DNA from: JAWPMV01 sp038527215
GTDB taxonomy: Bacteria > Bacteroidota > Bacteroidia > J057
Assembly (NCBI GenBank): GCA_038527215.1
Contig: JBCBGC010000128.1
Coordinates: forward strand, 1 to 24,470
Length of the DNA: 24,470 nt
Direction: 5' to 3'
In this document: positions 7,735 through 15,342 of the stretch, in pieces
Layout of the letters: each line of letters begins with the position of its first letter
Position numbering within the stretch: the first letter of the stretch is position 1
Notes under the pieces: generated by a model
Told to the model about the DNA's origin: nothing
Database searches by the model: none
Seen by the model: the letters and a program-made list of their open reading frames with translations, nothing else
Translations under genes and position numbers: made by a program

Positions 7735-10026
7735 ATGAAAACTATCCTGGCCCTTTGGGTCTGCCTGTGCAGCCTCCCACTTTTTGCCCAACAAACCAAC
7801 CTCACTTACGCCCTCAACGGTCGCCCTTCTCACGAAGCACTGGCCAACGGAGAGGCAGCTACCGATAATCCTTTCCGCCGCTTTATCGGGGAATGGACCC
7901 TCAAAGAAGATAGCTGGCGGCAAAACTGGGGCGGAGAAGATGAGCAGTTCAGCATTCCGGGCCATCATACCCTTTCCTGCCAGCTCAATACCGAGCTGAG
8001 TCTGCTCTCTATCGTGGACGGTCCTGAACCCAATGGGCATATTCTCTGGGTGTATGATCAGCGCAGCCAGACCGTGATTCATAGCTCCACCTTTGGCAGC
8101 CAGCGCACCGGACACGGACTGGGCACCGTAAACGAAAAAGGAGACCTTGCACTTAAACTCACTTTTTCCGACGAAGCCCCGGGTACCTATCGGCAGTACA
8201 GCTATACCTGGATCAGCGAGGATGAATATTCCTTGAAATCGGTGCAGTATGATGCCTCCGGAAAAAAGACGGGGTTATTTTATGCGGGGAATTTTGTGCG
8301 AATGAATCAGGCGGAAAAAAATAAGGCCTACTGGCAGCAAAAACTGGATGCTATCCACAAGAATTTCATAGCCGCAGCCAAGGAAAAAAAGCCCGGGAAA
8401 ATCCTCTCCTATTATGCCGACTCCACCTTATTTATTCCAGAATTTCATCCGCTGATTCTCGGCAAGGCAAATGTGAAGTCCTATTACGCAGGGCTTTTTG
8501 CCCGGCAGGAGATGAAGAGCTACGAGCGCAAAACCCAGAACTTGCTACAATTTGAGGACCGGCTGGCGGAGTGGGGGACCTTTACGCAGGCATTTACGCA
8601 GGATAAAAAAGGGCCTTTTCGCCTGACTGGAAAATACTTGCAGATTTGGGAAATCCTGCCCAATGACGAGCTCCGGCTTTCCGCTCAACAGTGGAATTAT
8701 GACCACGAAATTCCGGAAGGGCTGGACCTGAAAGTAGGGGTGGCAGGGATGCCCTTGCGCTATAAAACCCAGGCGGCCCATGAGATCCGTCCCGGCTTGA
8801 AATATGAGATGGATGCCTATTATGCGCTGGGGGCCAAGGCGGTCAAAACCCGCAATGCCTACGGGCGCTTGCATTCCTACGCCCAGGATGGCGTTTTCCT
8901 CGCGCCTCACGGGCAAGGGGCGAAAATCGGCTATGAAGCCATTCGGGATTATCTGATTGACTACAATGCTGGAGAGGTGCAGATTGACAGCATAGAGGTC
9001 GGCCTGAATCATGTGGAAGAATATGGGCAATACCTGATCAAACTCAGCTATTATTATGTGGAGGCATCGGGCGATGGCTGGACCTATGCAGGGCAGGGAC
9101 TGGGCATCAACCTGATGCGTCGCCACGCACAAGGGCAATTGCAACGGCTCTGGCAAGGGAGCTCTGAATTTGCGGTGCCGCCTGCGCCCGTTCCGGAACA
9201 GGTCGTGGCTTTTGCGGAGGCGCGACAAAAGAGCTTGTTGAGCGGGAATGCTGTTGTGCGCAAAGGTTTTTATGCAGCGGATGCTTATCTGCTGGGAGAG
9301 TACCAGCCAGTGCTGAAAGGGGCGGAAGCAATTGGACGCTATCATGCGGCTTTTTTAGATCGTTTTGCGGTGAGCCAGTTTGAAAGCGAGCGGCTGGAAC
9401 TGTTGGACCTTGGTGGTTGGTTGCTGGAAACGGGGACTTTTGACATGACGGTTTCGGCTAAAAACGCTACGGCTTCGGAAAGCCTGCCCGGTAAGTATCA
9501 GACCCTCTGGCGCCAAGCCGAAAACGGGCAGTGGGAAGTCTTTGCGGAGGCCTGGAACTATAGCCGACCGGTAGAGGATTGGGGCCGTTTTCATTTTCCG
9601 GAGATTGCGCCTTATGATCATCTGGCTTCGCCCTGGCCAAAAGTGCCGCTCCAGGTGCAGGCCTTGAATCAGTTGTCGGAAGAGATTATCAGTGGGCATG
9701 ATGCGGAGCGGTGGACAGAGCTGTACGATACCCAAGGCATGTTGCTCTACAGCCACTCGCCGCTGTATCAAGGCAAAAGCGCCGTGGGTGCTCATTTACA
9801 GGAGCATGTGAAGGGCTTGCCGACTTTTCGTCGGCTGGACATTGGGACTTTTTTCCTGATTGAGTTAAAGGATTATATCGTGGAACTGGGCAATCATTAT
9901 GTGGACTGGGCCTTTGAGGATCAGCAGGGGATTTCTACGGGTAAAAATATTCGGACCTGGAAGAAGGGGAAGGATGGGCGACTGAGGGTTTATCGGCAAG
10001 TGGCGATGTATGATGTGCGGGAGTAG
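7735..10026 (+). CDS. Exported multidomain protein: calycin-like N-domain plus four tandem NTF2/SnoaL-like domains
   Basis: 763 residues. A signal peptide (1-18, cleavage near LFA-QQTN) is followed by a calycin/DUF1579-like domain (about 45-190) with FIGEWTLKED and a series of beta strands ending GLFYAGNFVRM. After that I see four repeats of about 120-140 residues (about 195-330, 345-480, 487-625, 640-763). Each has the NTF2-like/DUF4440 plan: an N-terminal helix, a short segment like YYADSTLFIPEFHPLILGK, YAQDGVFLAPHGQGAKIGYE, YAADAYLLGEYQPVLKGAEA or YDTQGMLLYSHSPLYQGKSA, then a beta sheet ending in a W-x-x-x-x-(D/N)-G(R/Q)-(L/W) strand. NTF2-like folds bind small molecules or catalyse on them; no catalytic set is obvious. 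It is secreted or periplasmic. It is divergent from the kinase/LytTR pair and may be its target. Confidence 0.75.
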   Translation: MKTILALWVCLCSLPLFAQQTNLTYALNGRPSHEALANGEAATDNPFRRFIGEWTLKEDSWRQNWGGEDEQFSIPGHHTLSCQLNTELSLLSIVDGPEPNGHILWVYDQRSQTVIHSSTFGSQRTGHGLGTVNEKGDLALKLTFSDEAPGTYRQYSYTWISEDEYSLKSVQYDASGKKTGLFYAGNFVRMNQAEKNKAYWQQKLDAIHKNFIAAAKEKKPGKILSYYADSTLFIPEFHPLILGKANVKSYYAGLFARQEMKSYERKTQNLLQFEDRLAEWGTFTQAFTQDKKGPFRLTGKYLQIWEILPNDELRLSAQQWNYDHEIPEGLDLKVGVAGMPLRYKTQAAHEIRPGLKYEMDAYYALGAKAVKTRNAYGRLHSYAQDGVFLAPHGQGAKIGYEAIRDYLIDYNAGEVQIDSIEVGLNHVEEYGQYLIKLSYYYVEASGDGWTYAGQGLGINLMRRHAQGQLQRLWQGSSEFAVPPAPVPEQVVAFAEARQKSLLSGNAVVRKGFYAADAYLLGEYQPVLKGAEAIGRYHAAFLDRFAVSQFESERLELLDLGGWLLETGTFDMTVSAKNATASESLPGKYQTLWRQAENGQWEVFAEAWNYSRPVEDWGRFHFPEIAPYDHLASPWPKVPLQVQALNQLSEEIISGHDAERWTELYDTQGMLLYSHSPLYQGKSAVGAHLQEHVKGLPTFRRLDIGTFFLIELKDYIVELGNHYVDWAFEDQQGISTGKNIRTWKKGKDGRLRVYRQVAMYDVRE

Positions 10027-10159
10027 GATTTTTGTTTTTTTCAAAATACTGTTGATACTTTTTTCTTGATAAAAAAGTATCCAAAAAATCAAGAAAATCC
10101 CAACCAAGGCCTACGCACAACCCATCCTCCCCACGGATTTTCGGTCCAGCGCGCTTTAT
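10027..10159. repeat. Dispersed structured repeat, copy 1
   Basis: It starts at the stop codon of the 763-residue gene and ends with GCGCTTTAT at 10151-10159. From 10054 it matches copy 2 over about 105 bases with three differences. Hairpin A pairs GATACTTTTTT (10054-10064) with AAAAAAGTATC (10071-10081). Hairpin B pairs the loop of A, CTTGAT (10065-10070), with ATCAAG (10088-10093), so A and B exclude each other. Confidence 0.85.
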
Positions 10160-10228
10160 GGGAGGGTTCGTTTTTTCTGGATAAATATGTGAAGCAAATC
10201 GGAAAGCCCAACCTGCTACGCGGGAAAA

Positions 10229-11008
10229 TCAGTGCTTTCTTTCTCTCAACCGCTCATACATATCCCCATATAATTGTTCGGGATTTTCTACCATGTGCCA
10301 ATGCCCTACGCCTGGGTAGAATTGGTGGGGAATGTTATGTGCTTTGATAAAGTCCTGGGCTTCCTGGACGGTATCGAGATCGCCCCAAATGTAGAGCTTT
10401 TTGCAGGAGAGGTTCTTGAATTCGAGGCCACTGTTGGTGCCGGTTACATGCGCCTGACTAGTATGACTCCAGTTGCATAGGCCTGCGGGGGCGGCAAATC
10501 GTAGGCTGCTATAATATCTCTTATAGGGTTCTTCTGTGATGGCTTTTTCAAATATTTCGGCGTAGAAAGCGGGGGCAAATGCTTCGGCGCTGGGGAAGGC
10601 CAGGGGTTTGCCGGAAAAATAGCTTTCTGCTTCTGTCAAATTCCCTTCGATATTAAAAAAGTAGTGGACCTTTTCGGCTAAGTTTTGGCAAATCCAGGTG
10701 CCTATTAAGGCGCCCAGGGAGTGCGCGATGATATTCACTTCTGCTTGGTCTGGGCAGGCTTCTTCTATGATGCCAGAGAGCAGACGAGCTTGGTCTTTCA
10801 TGGACAGGAAGTCCGTCTGGATCGGGCTAACCCCGTGTCCTGGGAGGTCCACGACATACAGATTGAAAGCGTCATTTAGGGGCGAATCAAAGACTTCTTT
10901 ATAGGCCAGGCCTGAATCTGCAAAGCCATGCAAGAACCAACAGGAAGGTCTCCCTGCTTGGATGTGGTTGGTTCTCATGAACACGTTTTTGCGAACCTCA
11001 ATCTTCAT
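10229..11008 (-). CDS. Alpha/beta hydrolase (esterase/lipase-like)
   Basis: 259 residues, cytoplasmic, no signal peptide. The oxyanion-hole strand is CWFLHGFADSG (23-33), the nucleophile elbow is IIAHSLGA with Ser97, the acid is Asp210 or Asp212 in IWGDLDTV, and the His is H236 or H238 in GVGHWHMVENPEQ. All catalytic elements are present, so it should be active; the cap (about 120-185) gives no clue to substrate. VVDLPGHGVS is typical of the core alpha/beta hydrolase group. Its ATG overlaps by four bases the stop of a 33-codon ORF upstream, suggesting coupled translation with something read from the preceding gene. The gene end faces the 763-residue gene with repeat copy 1 between them. Confidence 0.88.
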   Translation of the reverse strand: MKIEVRKNVFMRTNHIQAGRPSCWFLHGFADSGLAYKEVFDSPLNDAFNLYVVDLPGHGVSPIQTDFLSMKDQARLLSGIIEEACPDQAEVNIIAHSLGALIGTWICQNLAEKVHYFFNIEGNLTEAESYFSGKPLAFPSAEAFAPAFYAEIFEKAITEEPYKRYYSSLRFAAPAGLCNWSHTSQAHVTGTNSGLEFKNLSCKKLYIWGDLDTVQEAQDFIKAHNIPHQFYPGVGHWHMVENPEQLYGDMYERLRERKH

Positions 11009-11106
11009 ATCCCTGGTTTAATCGTCGTATTTCTTGTCAAACTGGGAGCGCTTTTCTGCTCTTGAATCCAGTTTAATGCAGCTTCCAAGATAGGGGTTAT
11101 GGTCAT
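11005..11106 (-). CDS. Possible small ORF (33 codons) coupled to the downstream hydrolase
   Basis: ATG at 11106 gives MTITPILEAALNWIQEQKSA and stops at TGA 11005-11007, which overlaps the hydrolase ATG (11008) as ATGA. The frame is also open upstream, back to the TAA that ends the preceding hydrolase gene (11140-11142), adding LEDLRPHE before the Met. It could be a leader peptide, or the degraded 3' end of a gene or extension. No family recognised. Confidence 0.3.
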   Translation of the reverse strand: MTITPILEAALNWIQEQKSAPSLTRNTTIKPGI

Positions 11107-11139
11107 CTCATGAGGGCGCAAATCTTCCAGTGTCCTGCT

Positions 11140-11952
11140 TTAAGTGATATTTCTTAAGATAAATTCTACCAAAGGACTTTCTTCTTTGCCCAGTTGATGC
11201 ACGATTTGGTAGTGATTTAATCCTGGATAGAGATAATATTCGATGGGCGCGAGTTGCCGGTTGTGCTCGTAGAGGTTTTGGGATTCTTCGATAAAAAATG
11301 CCGTTTCGTTAGCCCCAACACTCAGTAGGAGAGGACAGGTGAGGGAAGACAAATCTTTATTTGAGGCGCTATATAGGTCTACATCTTCTTCTCCCAGCGC
11401 CAATACTTCGTTGAGGTAACTGTTTTTTATCGGCCCTAAATCGAAGATGCCGCTCAGGCTGCATATGGCCTGGATATCTGATCTGAGGTCTTCGTGCATG
11501 AGGTAGCTCATCAGGGCAAGGTGCCCACCTGCAGAATGGCCGGAAAGGACCATCCGATGGGGATCTCCATGGTATCGGGCGGCTTGTTGTTGTATCCAGC
11601 GTATCGCAGCGGTGATGTCGCCTAACAGGGCCTGCATGTCCACACTGGGTATCAGGCGGTAGTTGACGACGCAGACGGTAAGCCCATGTTTGACAAAAGG
11701 CTCTGCTACAAAGCTGTAGCTCGCCTTGTCCAGGGCCCGCCAATAGCCTCCATGGATAAAGATTACGATGGGGGAGTTTGGGGTAGCAGCGGGGAAGACA
11801 TCTATGCTTTGTAGCGGGTTTGCTCCGTATTTTTCGTCCAAAAAGCATGGATAGCTTTCTCTGACCCGCGCGGATTCACGTTCGTTGTGGTCGAGGAATT
11901 GTTGGAAGTCGGGGTGTCTTTGGCGAAGGTTTAGTTGAGATGATGGGGTCAT
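11140..11952 (-). CDS. Alpha/beta hydrolase, kynurenine formamidase/BD-FAE-like esterase
   Basis: 270 residues, no signal peptide. The oxyanion motif HGGYWR (67-72) and the nucleophile elbow GHSAGGHLAL with Ser140 are the markers of the formamidase-like branch. The catalytic His is expected in YPGLNHYQIV near the C-terminus, and the usual acid region reads SVGANETAFFIEES, with Glu where an acid is expected. Family members hydrolyse N-formylkynurenine or short esters; no other tryptophan-breakdown genes are nearby, so the substrate is open. The start lies two bases after the SRPBCC gene stop (11955), so both are one transcription unit. Its stop is followed by in-frame coding-like sequence. Confidence 0.85.
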   Translation of the reverse strand: MTPSSQLNLRQRHPDFQQFLDHNERESARVRESYPCFLDEKYGANPLQSIDVFPAATPNSPIVIFIHGGYWRALDKASYSFVAEPFVKHGLTVCVVNYRLIPSVDMQALLGDITAAIRWIQQQAARYHGDPHRMVLSGHSAGGHLALMSYLMHEDLRSDIQAICSLSGIFDLGPIKNSYLNEVLALGEEDVDLYSASNKDLSSLTCPLLLSVGANETAFFIEESQNLYEHNRQLAPIEYYLYPGLNHYQIVHQLGKEESPLVEFILRNIT

Positions 11953-11954
11953 GT

Positions 11955-12395
11955 TTATTCCTCAAATGGCGGGAACTTATCCGCAATTAAATTTAACTCA
12001 ATCCCGTGTTCCAGGTAGGCCTTACAGCCATCTAAAACCGTGGTAATTCCGCCCGTATTGTCTTTGATGGCCTGGATAAGTTCGTCGCCGGTTTGCTGGA
12101 AGCCGTGGTGCTTGATGATGACATAGGTAGTGGTGTCGGTGAGGGCGGTGAATTCGAAATCGACAAAGGTGGTGGGGGTGTCCCAGGCAATAGAGATGCG
12201 TTGGTTTTGGATGATTTCTCTGACGTGCACTTCGGCTGATACCTGATACATATTCCAGGTCCAGGTGACGGTTTTTCCTGTTTCTAATTTTCCGGTGGAG
12301 TGGGTAAACCAGAAGTGGGTGGTGATGCTGGGGTCGATGAAGGCGTTGAAAACTTCGGTGATGGGTTTTCTGATCATCATTTGGGTTTCAACCAT
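11955..12395 (-). CDS. AHSA1/SRPBCC (START-like) domain protein
   Basis: 146 residues from ATG 12395 (MVETQMMIRKPITEVFNAFI). A longer reading from 12455 would translate part of repeat copy 2 and is rejected. The fold signature is clear: the opening strand MMIRKPITEVFNAFIDPSI, the W-rich strand TVTWTWNMYQV, VDFEFTAL, and the long C-terminal helix KDNTGGITTVLDGCKAYLEHG. The AHSA1 branch includes Hsp90 co-chaperone-like folds and small ligand-binding proteins of mostly unknown function. It is co-transcribed with the formamidase-like hydrolase. Repeat copy 2 begins right at its start codon and forms its 5' leader. Confidence 0.88.
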   Translation of the reverse strand: MVETQMMIRKPITEVFNAFIDPSITTHFWFTHSTGKLETGKTVTWTWNMYQVSAEVHVREIIQNQRISIAWDTPTTFVDFEFTALTDTTTYVIIKHHGFQQTGDELIQAIKDNTGGITTVLDGCKAYLEHGIELNLIADKFPPFEE

Positions 12396-12530
12396 GGGGT
12401 TTTTGTGTTTTTCACAATACTCTTGATACTTTTTTCTTGATAAAAAAGTATCCAAAAAATCAAGAAAATCCCAACCAAGGCCAGCGCACAGCCCATCCTC
12501 CCCACGGATTTTCGGTCCAGCGCGCTTTAT
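12396..12530. repeat. Dispersed structured repeat, copy 2 (5' leader of the SRPBCC gene)
   Basis: From the base next to the SRPBCC start codon to GCGCTTTAT (12522-12530). Hairpin A is 12425-12435 with 12442-12452, hairpin B is CTTGAT 12436-12441 with ATCAAG 12459-12464. Same sequence and order as copy 1, with three differences over about 105 bases (all near 12482-12491). Confidence 0.85.
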
Positions 12531-12566
12531 TGATGAATGTTGCTTGAAGAGGTTTTTTAGTGCCTC

Positions 12567-12992
12567 CTACCCCCAGGCATACATGCCTGCCAAGGCGAAA
12601 TTGGCGAGCATGAGGACGAGGTCGGTGATGAAGATGAAGCGCATGAGGCCTTTGACGGGCCAGACGCCCTGGCCTTTGCGGTTGGCGAGGGCGATGGGCA
12701 GGTTGCCCATAAACTGGGAGCCGTGGGCGATGGCAATGACGACCAGCAGGATGATGCGCTGATCGGCAGCGGGAAAGGTGTCGGGCATGAGCAGGATCAG
12801 CAGGCTGAGGGCGCAGAATGCAAAGTTGAAGCCGCCGAGGAAGGGTCCGGTGGCGGTCAGGATATCAAAGACGGGGGTTTCGCGATGGGCTTTGGGGACG
12901 AGGATTTTGGCGAAGACCTGGTTGCGCAGGGCGAAAAGGTGGAAGCCGAGGGCAAACCAAATGGCGTTCAAAACGAGGACCAGGGTGAACAT
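12567..12992 (-). CDS. Four-helix integral membrane protein of unknown function
   Basis: 141 residues, mostly hydrophobic. Four transmembrane helices are seen at about 1-20, 45-68, 78-98 and 115-138. The loop between helices 1 and 2 holds RNQVFAKILVPKAHRETP, and helix 3 has the polar cluster AIAHGSQFMGNLP. The layout resembles small DoxX-like or DUF four-helix proteins of Bacteroidota, but I do not recognise a named family. It ends 172 bases before the SRPBCC start, with repeat copy 2 between, so cotranscription with SRPBCC is possible but not shown. Confidence 0.7.
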   Translation of the reverse strand: MFTLVLVLNAIWFALGFHLFALRNQVFAKILVPKAHRETPVFDILTATGPFLGGFNFAFCALSLLILLMPDTFPAADQRIILLVVIAIAHGSQFMGNLPIALANRKGQGVWPVKGLMRFIFITDLVLMLANFALAGMYAWG

Positions 12993-13069
12993 GGTAGGTG
13001 GTTAAGGGTTAGAGGCCTTAGAGAAATTGCGGGCTTAGAAGGAGAAAAAGTAGTAGTCCATTTCCAGTT

Positions 13070-13705
13070 TTATCCTCCCGTATAAAAATGACCCCACTTC
13101 CATTTCTCGTGTTTATGATGGAAAGCCCCAACCAGGAGACTTTCAACTCTTTTCATTTTTGCTTTATGGGGTTCGATATTTTGGTGCAATCTATTAATCA
13201 GGAAAGCCGAAACGGATGAGAAGGCTGATTTGAATCTCAAATAATCTTCCTGGGTGCTGATGCTAAAGGGTAATTTATTGTCATTAACAAATGATTCTCT
13301 CCATATCTGAACAGACTGTCTTAAATTTCCCAACATAGACTCAAGTTCCTCCTGATTATCACCTTCCTTAGCAAATTCGCACCCTATCTTCAAGACGATG
13401 GCATCTATGGCGGATTCAGCTTTAACAATTTCACTAAATATCTCTTTTCTGCTTTCTGGTGATTCGAATTCACTTACCGGGGAATTGATTTTCCTGTAAA
13501 GCTCCATGAACTTTGCGAATAATTTATATAATTCATCCAGCGTAGCATACTGCTCATTTCTGATGGCACTTATCAACTCAATTTCGCTTTCTCGCCTTTT
13601 CTTAGCAATGGAGTAATTGTTTAACAACCTTTGCCCACCGATTAGCAGGATCACTATAGGAATGAGGGGGGTTACCAGTTTAATGATTATTTCAGTTGTC
13701 TCCAT
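13070..13705 (-). CDS. Membrane-anchored helical protein of unknown function
   Basis: 211 residues. One N-terminal transmembrane helix (about 8-25, IKLVTPLIPIVILLIGG) is followed by a basic stretch (KKRRESE) and a long, nearly all-helical cytoplasmic domain rich in Glu, Lys and Leu. SEIVKAESAIDAIVLKIG and EELESMLGNLRQSVQIWRE look like amphipathic helices. No catalytic motif is visible. It resembles the many single-pass helical proteins of unknown role often found in accessory regions. It is slightly AT-richer than its neighbours and stands alone between the sulfotransferase and the four-helix protein. Confidence 0.7.
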   Translation of the reverse strand: METTEIIIKLVTPLIPIVILLIGGQRLLNNYSIAKKRRESEIELISAIRNEQYATLDELYKLFAKFMELYRKINSPVSEFESPESRKEIFSEIVKAESAIDAIVLKIGCEFAKEGDNQEELESMLGNLRQSVQIWRESFVNDNKLPFSISTQEDYLRFKSAFSSVSAFLINRLHQNIEPHKAKMKRVESLLVGAFHHKHEKWKWGHFYTGG

Positions 13706-13723
13706 GTTGGTAAATGTATGTGG

Positions 13724-13758
13724 GTAGCGCTAGGAATGTGCCTATTCAAAAGCGCTAC
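13724..13758. terminator. Inverted repeat over the sulfotransferase stop codon
   Basis: GTAGCGCT (13724-13731) and AGCGCTAC (13751-13758) pair perfectly around a 19-base loop. The stop codon of the sulfotransferase (13755-13757) lies in one arm. No T-run follows, so a terminator role is uncertain. Confidence 0.3.
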
Positions 13759-14516
13759 TTGAAGTCAAGCGCTTTTTCATACCCAAAGTACTCAAAATCC
13801 AGCTGATACTTTTGATAGACTTTTTCGGCGATTTCGGGGGTGTAGTACTGGGCTAGTTGCTCACTGGCGTGGGTAGCGTGTTCGCGGGCGCTGCCGTAAT
13901 ACTGCTCCCGGTCAATCTTTAATTGCTCCAGGACGAAAGAGAAGTCGGCTTCGAATTGCTCGAATTTGCCGATGAAGTCGTAGTCTATATTTTTCTGGAA
14001 GGTCTGGTAATACTGGGTCCGCCAATGCTGGTCCATGAACATGACGGGTTGTTGGCTTACCGCCTCGACGAATTCTGCGAAGGAGATTTCTTGCTGGCTA
14101 TCGGGGCTTAAGCCCAACTGGATTTTGATTTGATGGTTTTGGGCCTGGTCTTTTTTGATTTTGTCGAGGTAGCAGGACAAAAGGCGGGTATAGGGGTTGC
14201 GGACAAAACAAAATTTGAAGATGTCCTTCCTCTGGAAAAAAGTGTCCAATTCTCCTACCTGAGCAATCTTTAAAAAAGGATTGAATTCCCGATAATGCAC
14301 ATAATCCAGCGACTCAAAGTCGATGCTTTTTTCTAACTCGGCCCGGATCAAGACTTTTTTAATGGTGGAGCAGCCGGTTTTGGGGGATTCGCCATAGAAG
14401 TATTTGTGCTTGAGGGAAATGTAGGTGGAGTGTTCAAAGTCTCGTAGGTAAACTTGGCTGACGTAGGGGCGGGCTTGTTGTTGGAAGAGGTGGTAGCGGT
14501 CGTTCCAGGTTGCCAT
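13755..14516 (-). CDS. Sulfotransferase (Sulfotransfer_2-like, PAPS-dependent)
   Basis: 253 residues, no signal peptide. The 5'-phosphosulfate loop is PKTGCSTIK (45-53) and the 3'-phosphate site is FVRNPYTRLLSCY (104-116, with R106 and S114). Both are the two defining PAPS-binding elements of the membrane-type carbohydrate sulfotransferase family, which moves sulfate from PAPS to sugars or other hydroxyls. Length is normal for bacterial members. The acceptor is unknown; a cell-surface glycan would be usual. No glycosyltransferases or PAPS synthesis genes are nearby, so it is an isolated gene. Repeat copy 3 begins directly at its start codon (ATG 14516) and forms its leader. Confidence 0.88.
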   Translation of the reverse strand: MATWNDRYHLFQQQARPYVSQVYLRDFEHSTYISLKHKYFYGESPKTGCSTIKKVLIRAELEKSIDFESLDYVHYREFNPFLKIAQVGELDTFFQRKDIFKFCFVRNPYTRLLSCYLDKIKKDQAQNHQIKIQLGLSPDSQQEISFAEFVEAVSQQPVMFMDQHWRTQYYQTFQKNIDYDFIGKFEQFEADFSFVLEQLKIDREQYYGSAREHATHASEQLAQYYTPEIAEKVYQKYQLDFEYFGYEKALDFK

Positions 14517-14843
14517 GGGGTTTTTTTCTTTCTTTTTTTCTTAAAGATCCTTGTACCTTTTTTCTTGATAAAAAAGGTACCCAAAAAATCAAGACGCTGC
14601 TAACCGCGCCTACCCACTTGCCAGCCCCCTCACCCGAGCAGCGTCAAGGCCCCGTCGCCTCTAAGGTAACATCAAGACGCTGTTGACTGCGCCTGCCCAG
14701 AGGCCTGCCTCCTGACGCTCGTTCCTCGGTCAGGACCTATGGCCCTCACCCTGGCAGCGACATAGCCCCGGCGCCCCAAGGTTTTAAAAGTGGGTTAGGC
14801 CTAAAATCCTTCTTCCTCCTTTATGTGCTCCAATGCGCTTTAT
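14517..14843. repeat. Dispersed structured repeat, copy 3 (expanded, about 330 bases)
   Basis: The conserved core starts next to the sulfotransferase start codon. Hairpin A is GTACCTTTTTT (14553-14563) with AAAAAAGGTAC (14570-14580), and hairpin B is CTTGAT (14564-14569) with ATCAAG (14588-14593). Both arms of A differ from copies 1 and 2 in matching ways. The usual end (TCCAATGCGCTTTAT, 14829-14843) is displaced by about 200 bases of GC-rich sequence. That insert includes a 29-base direct repeat (14588-14616 and 14671-14699, four mismatches), GACGCTGC/GCAGCGTC (14593-14600 and 14638-14645), and CCTGAC/GTCAGG (14711-14734). Confidence 0.75.
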
Positions 14844-14927
14844 AAGGTACTTACTACGGATCTAGGGGCTCCCTGATCGTGGGTTTTGGGGGTTTCCGCA
14901 AGTTTGACCTTGTTTGGTGGAAATAGA

Positions 14928-14947
14928 TGCTCTATATTTGTAGAGCA
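14928..14947. promoter_or_regulatory. Palindromic operator over the -7 element of blaI
   Basis: TGCTCTA-TATTTG-TAGAGCA is a perfect 7-bp dyad. Outer ATAGA (14923-14927) and TCTAT (14951-14955) extend it with a 3-base asymmetry. TATATTTG (14933-14940), a match to the Bacteroidota -7 consensus TAnnTTTG, lies in its centre; TTTG at 14903 or 14913 could be the -33 part, but the spacing (26 or 16) is off the usual 19-21. The position, about 20 bases before the blaI start, fits autorepression by BlaI. Confidence 0.65.
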
Positions 14948-14967
14948 ATGTCTATTGAAATAGAGTG

Positions 14968-15342
14968 ATGACCCTGACCAAAGCGGAAGAACAACTGATG
15001 AATTATCTCTGGAAGCTGGAAAAGGCTTTTTTCAAAGATATTAAAGAGCAGTATCCGGAACCCAGACCGGCCACTACCACCATTAACACTTTGTTGAAAA
15101 GGCTGATGGACAAGGGCGTGGTGGCTTATACTTTATATGGCAACAGCCGGGAGTATTATCCGACCCTGGCGAAAAACCAGTATTACTCCGGGCACATCAA
15201 GGGCCTGATCAAAAACTCTTTTAATAATTCCATCGAGCAGTTTGCGTCCTTTTTTACTAAGGAAACAGATATGAGTGAAAAGGAGCTCAAAAAGCTGCGG
15301 GAGATCATTGACAAACAGATTAAATCGAAATCCAGTGATTGA
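14968..15342 (+). CDS. blaI: BlaI/MecI-family winged-helix repressor
   Basis: 124 residues from ATG 14968 (GTG 14965 is an alternative). MTLTKAEEQLMNYLWKLEKA is the classic BlaI opening. The winged helix follows with TTTINTLLKRLMDKGVV and the wing YTLYGNSREYYP. The C-terminal part FASFFTKETDMSEKELKKL corresponds to the dimer region where a partner protease cuts in staphylococcal BlaI. In known systems BlaI represses its own operon and the effector gene until the M56 partner triggers its cleavage. Here it overlaps the next gene by eight bases, and a palindrome covers its promoter. The gene name follows the family; the inducer need not be a beta-lactam. Confidence 0.92.
   Translation: MTLTKAEEQLMNYLWKLEKAFFKDIKEQYPEPRPATTTINTLLKRLMDKGVVAYTLYGNSREYYPTLAKNQYYSGHIKGLIKNSFNNSIEQFASFFTKETDMSEKELKKLREIIDKQIKSKSSD

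Noticed and set aside
8545..9345. Long minus-strand open frame of 266 codons
   Set aside because: It lies wholly inside the 763-residue gene, which has a signal peptide and recognisable domains; the reverse frame has no recognisable family.
12396..12455. N-terminal extension MDTFLSRKKYQ of the SRPBCC protein
   Set aside because: It is the translation of repeat copy 2; the same peptide arises on the minus strand at copy 1 (near 10054-10120). The family's first strand begins at ATG 12395.
10027..14843. CRISPR array as explanation of the three repeats
   Set aside because: The copies are about 2.1-2.4 kb apart with genes between them, not regularly spaced short units.
15275..15334. ATG start of the M56 protein inside blaI
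   Set aside because: The extra residues (MKRSSKSCGRSLTNRL) look like blaI read out of frame; GTG 15335 gives the usual IEYL start.
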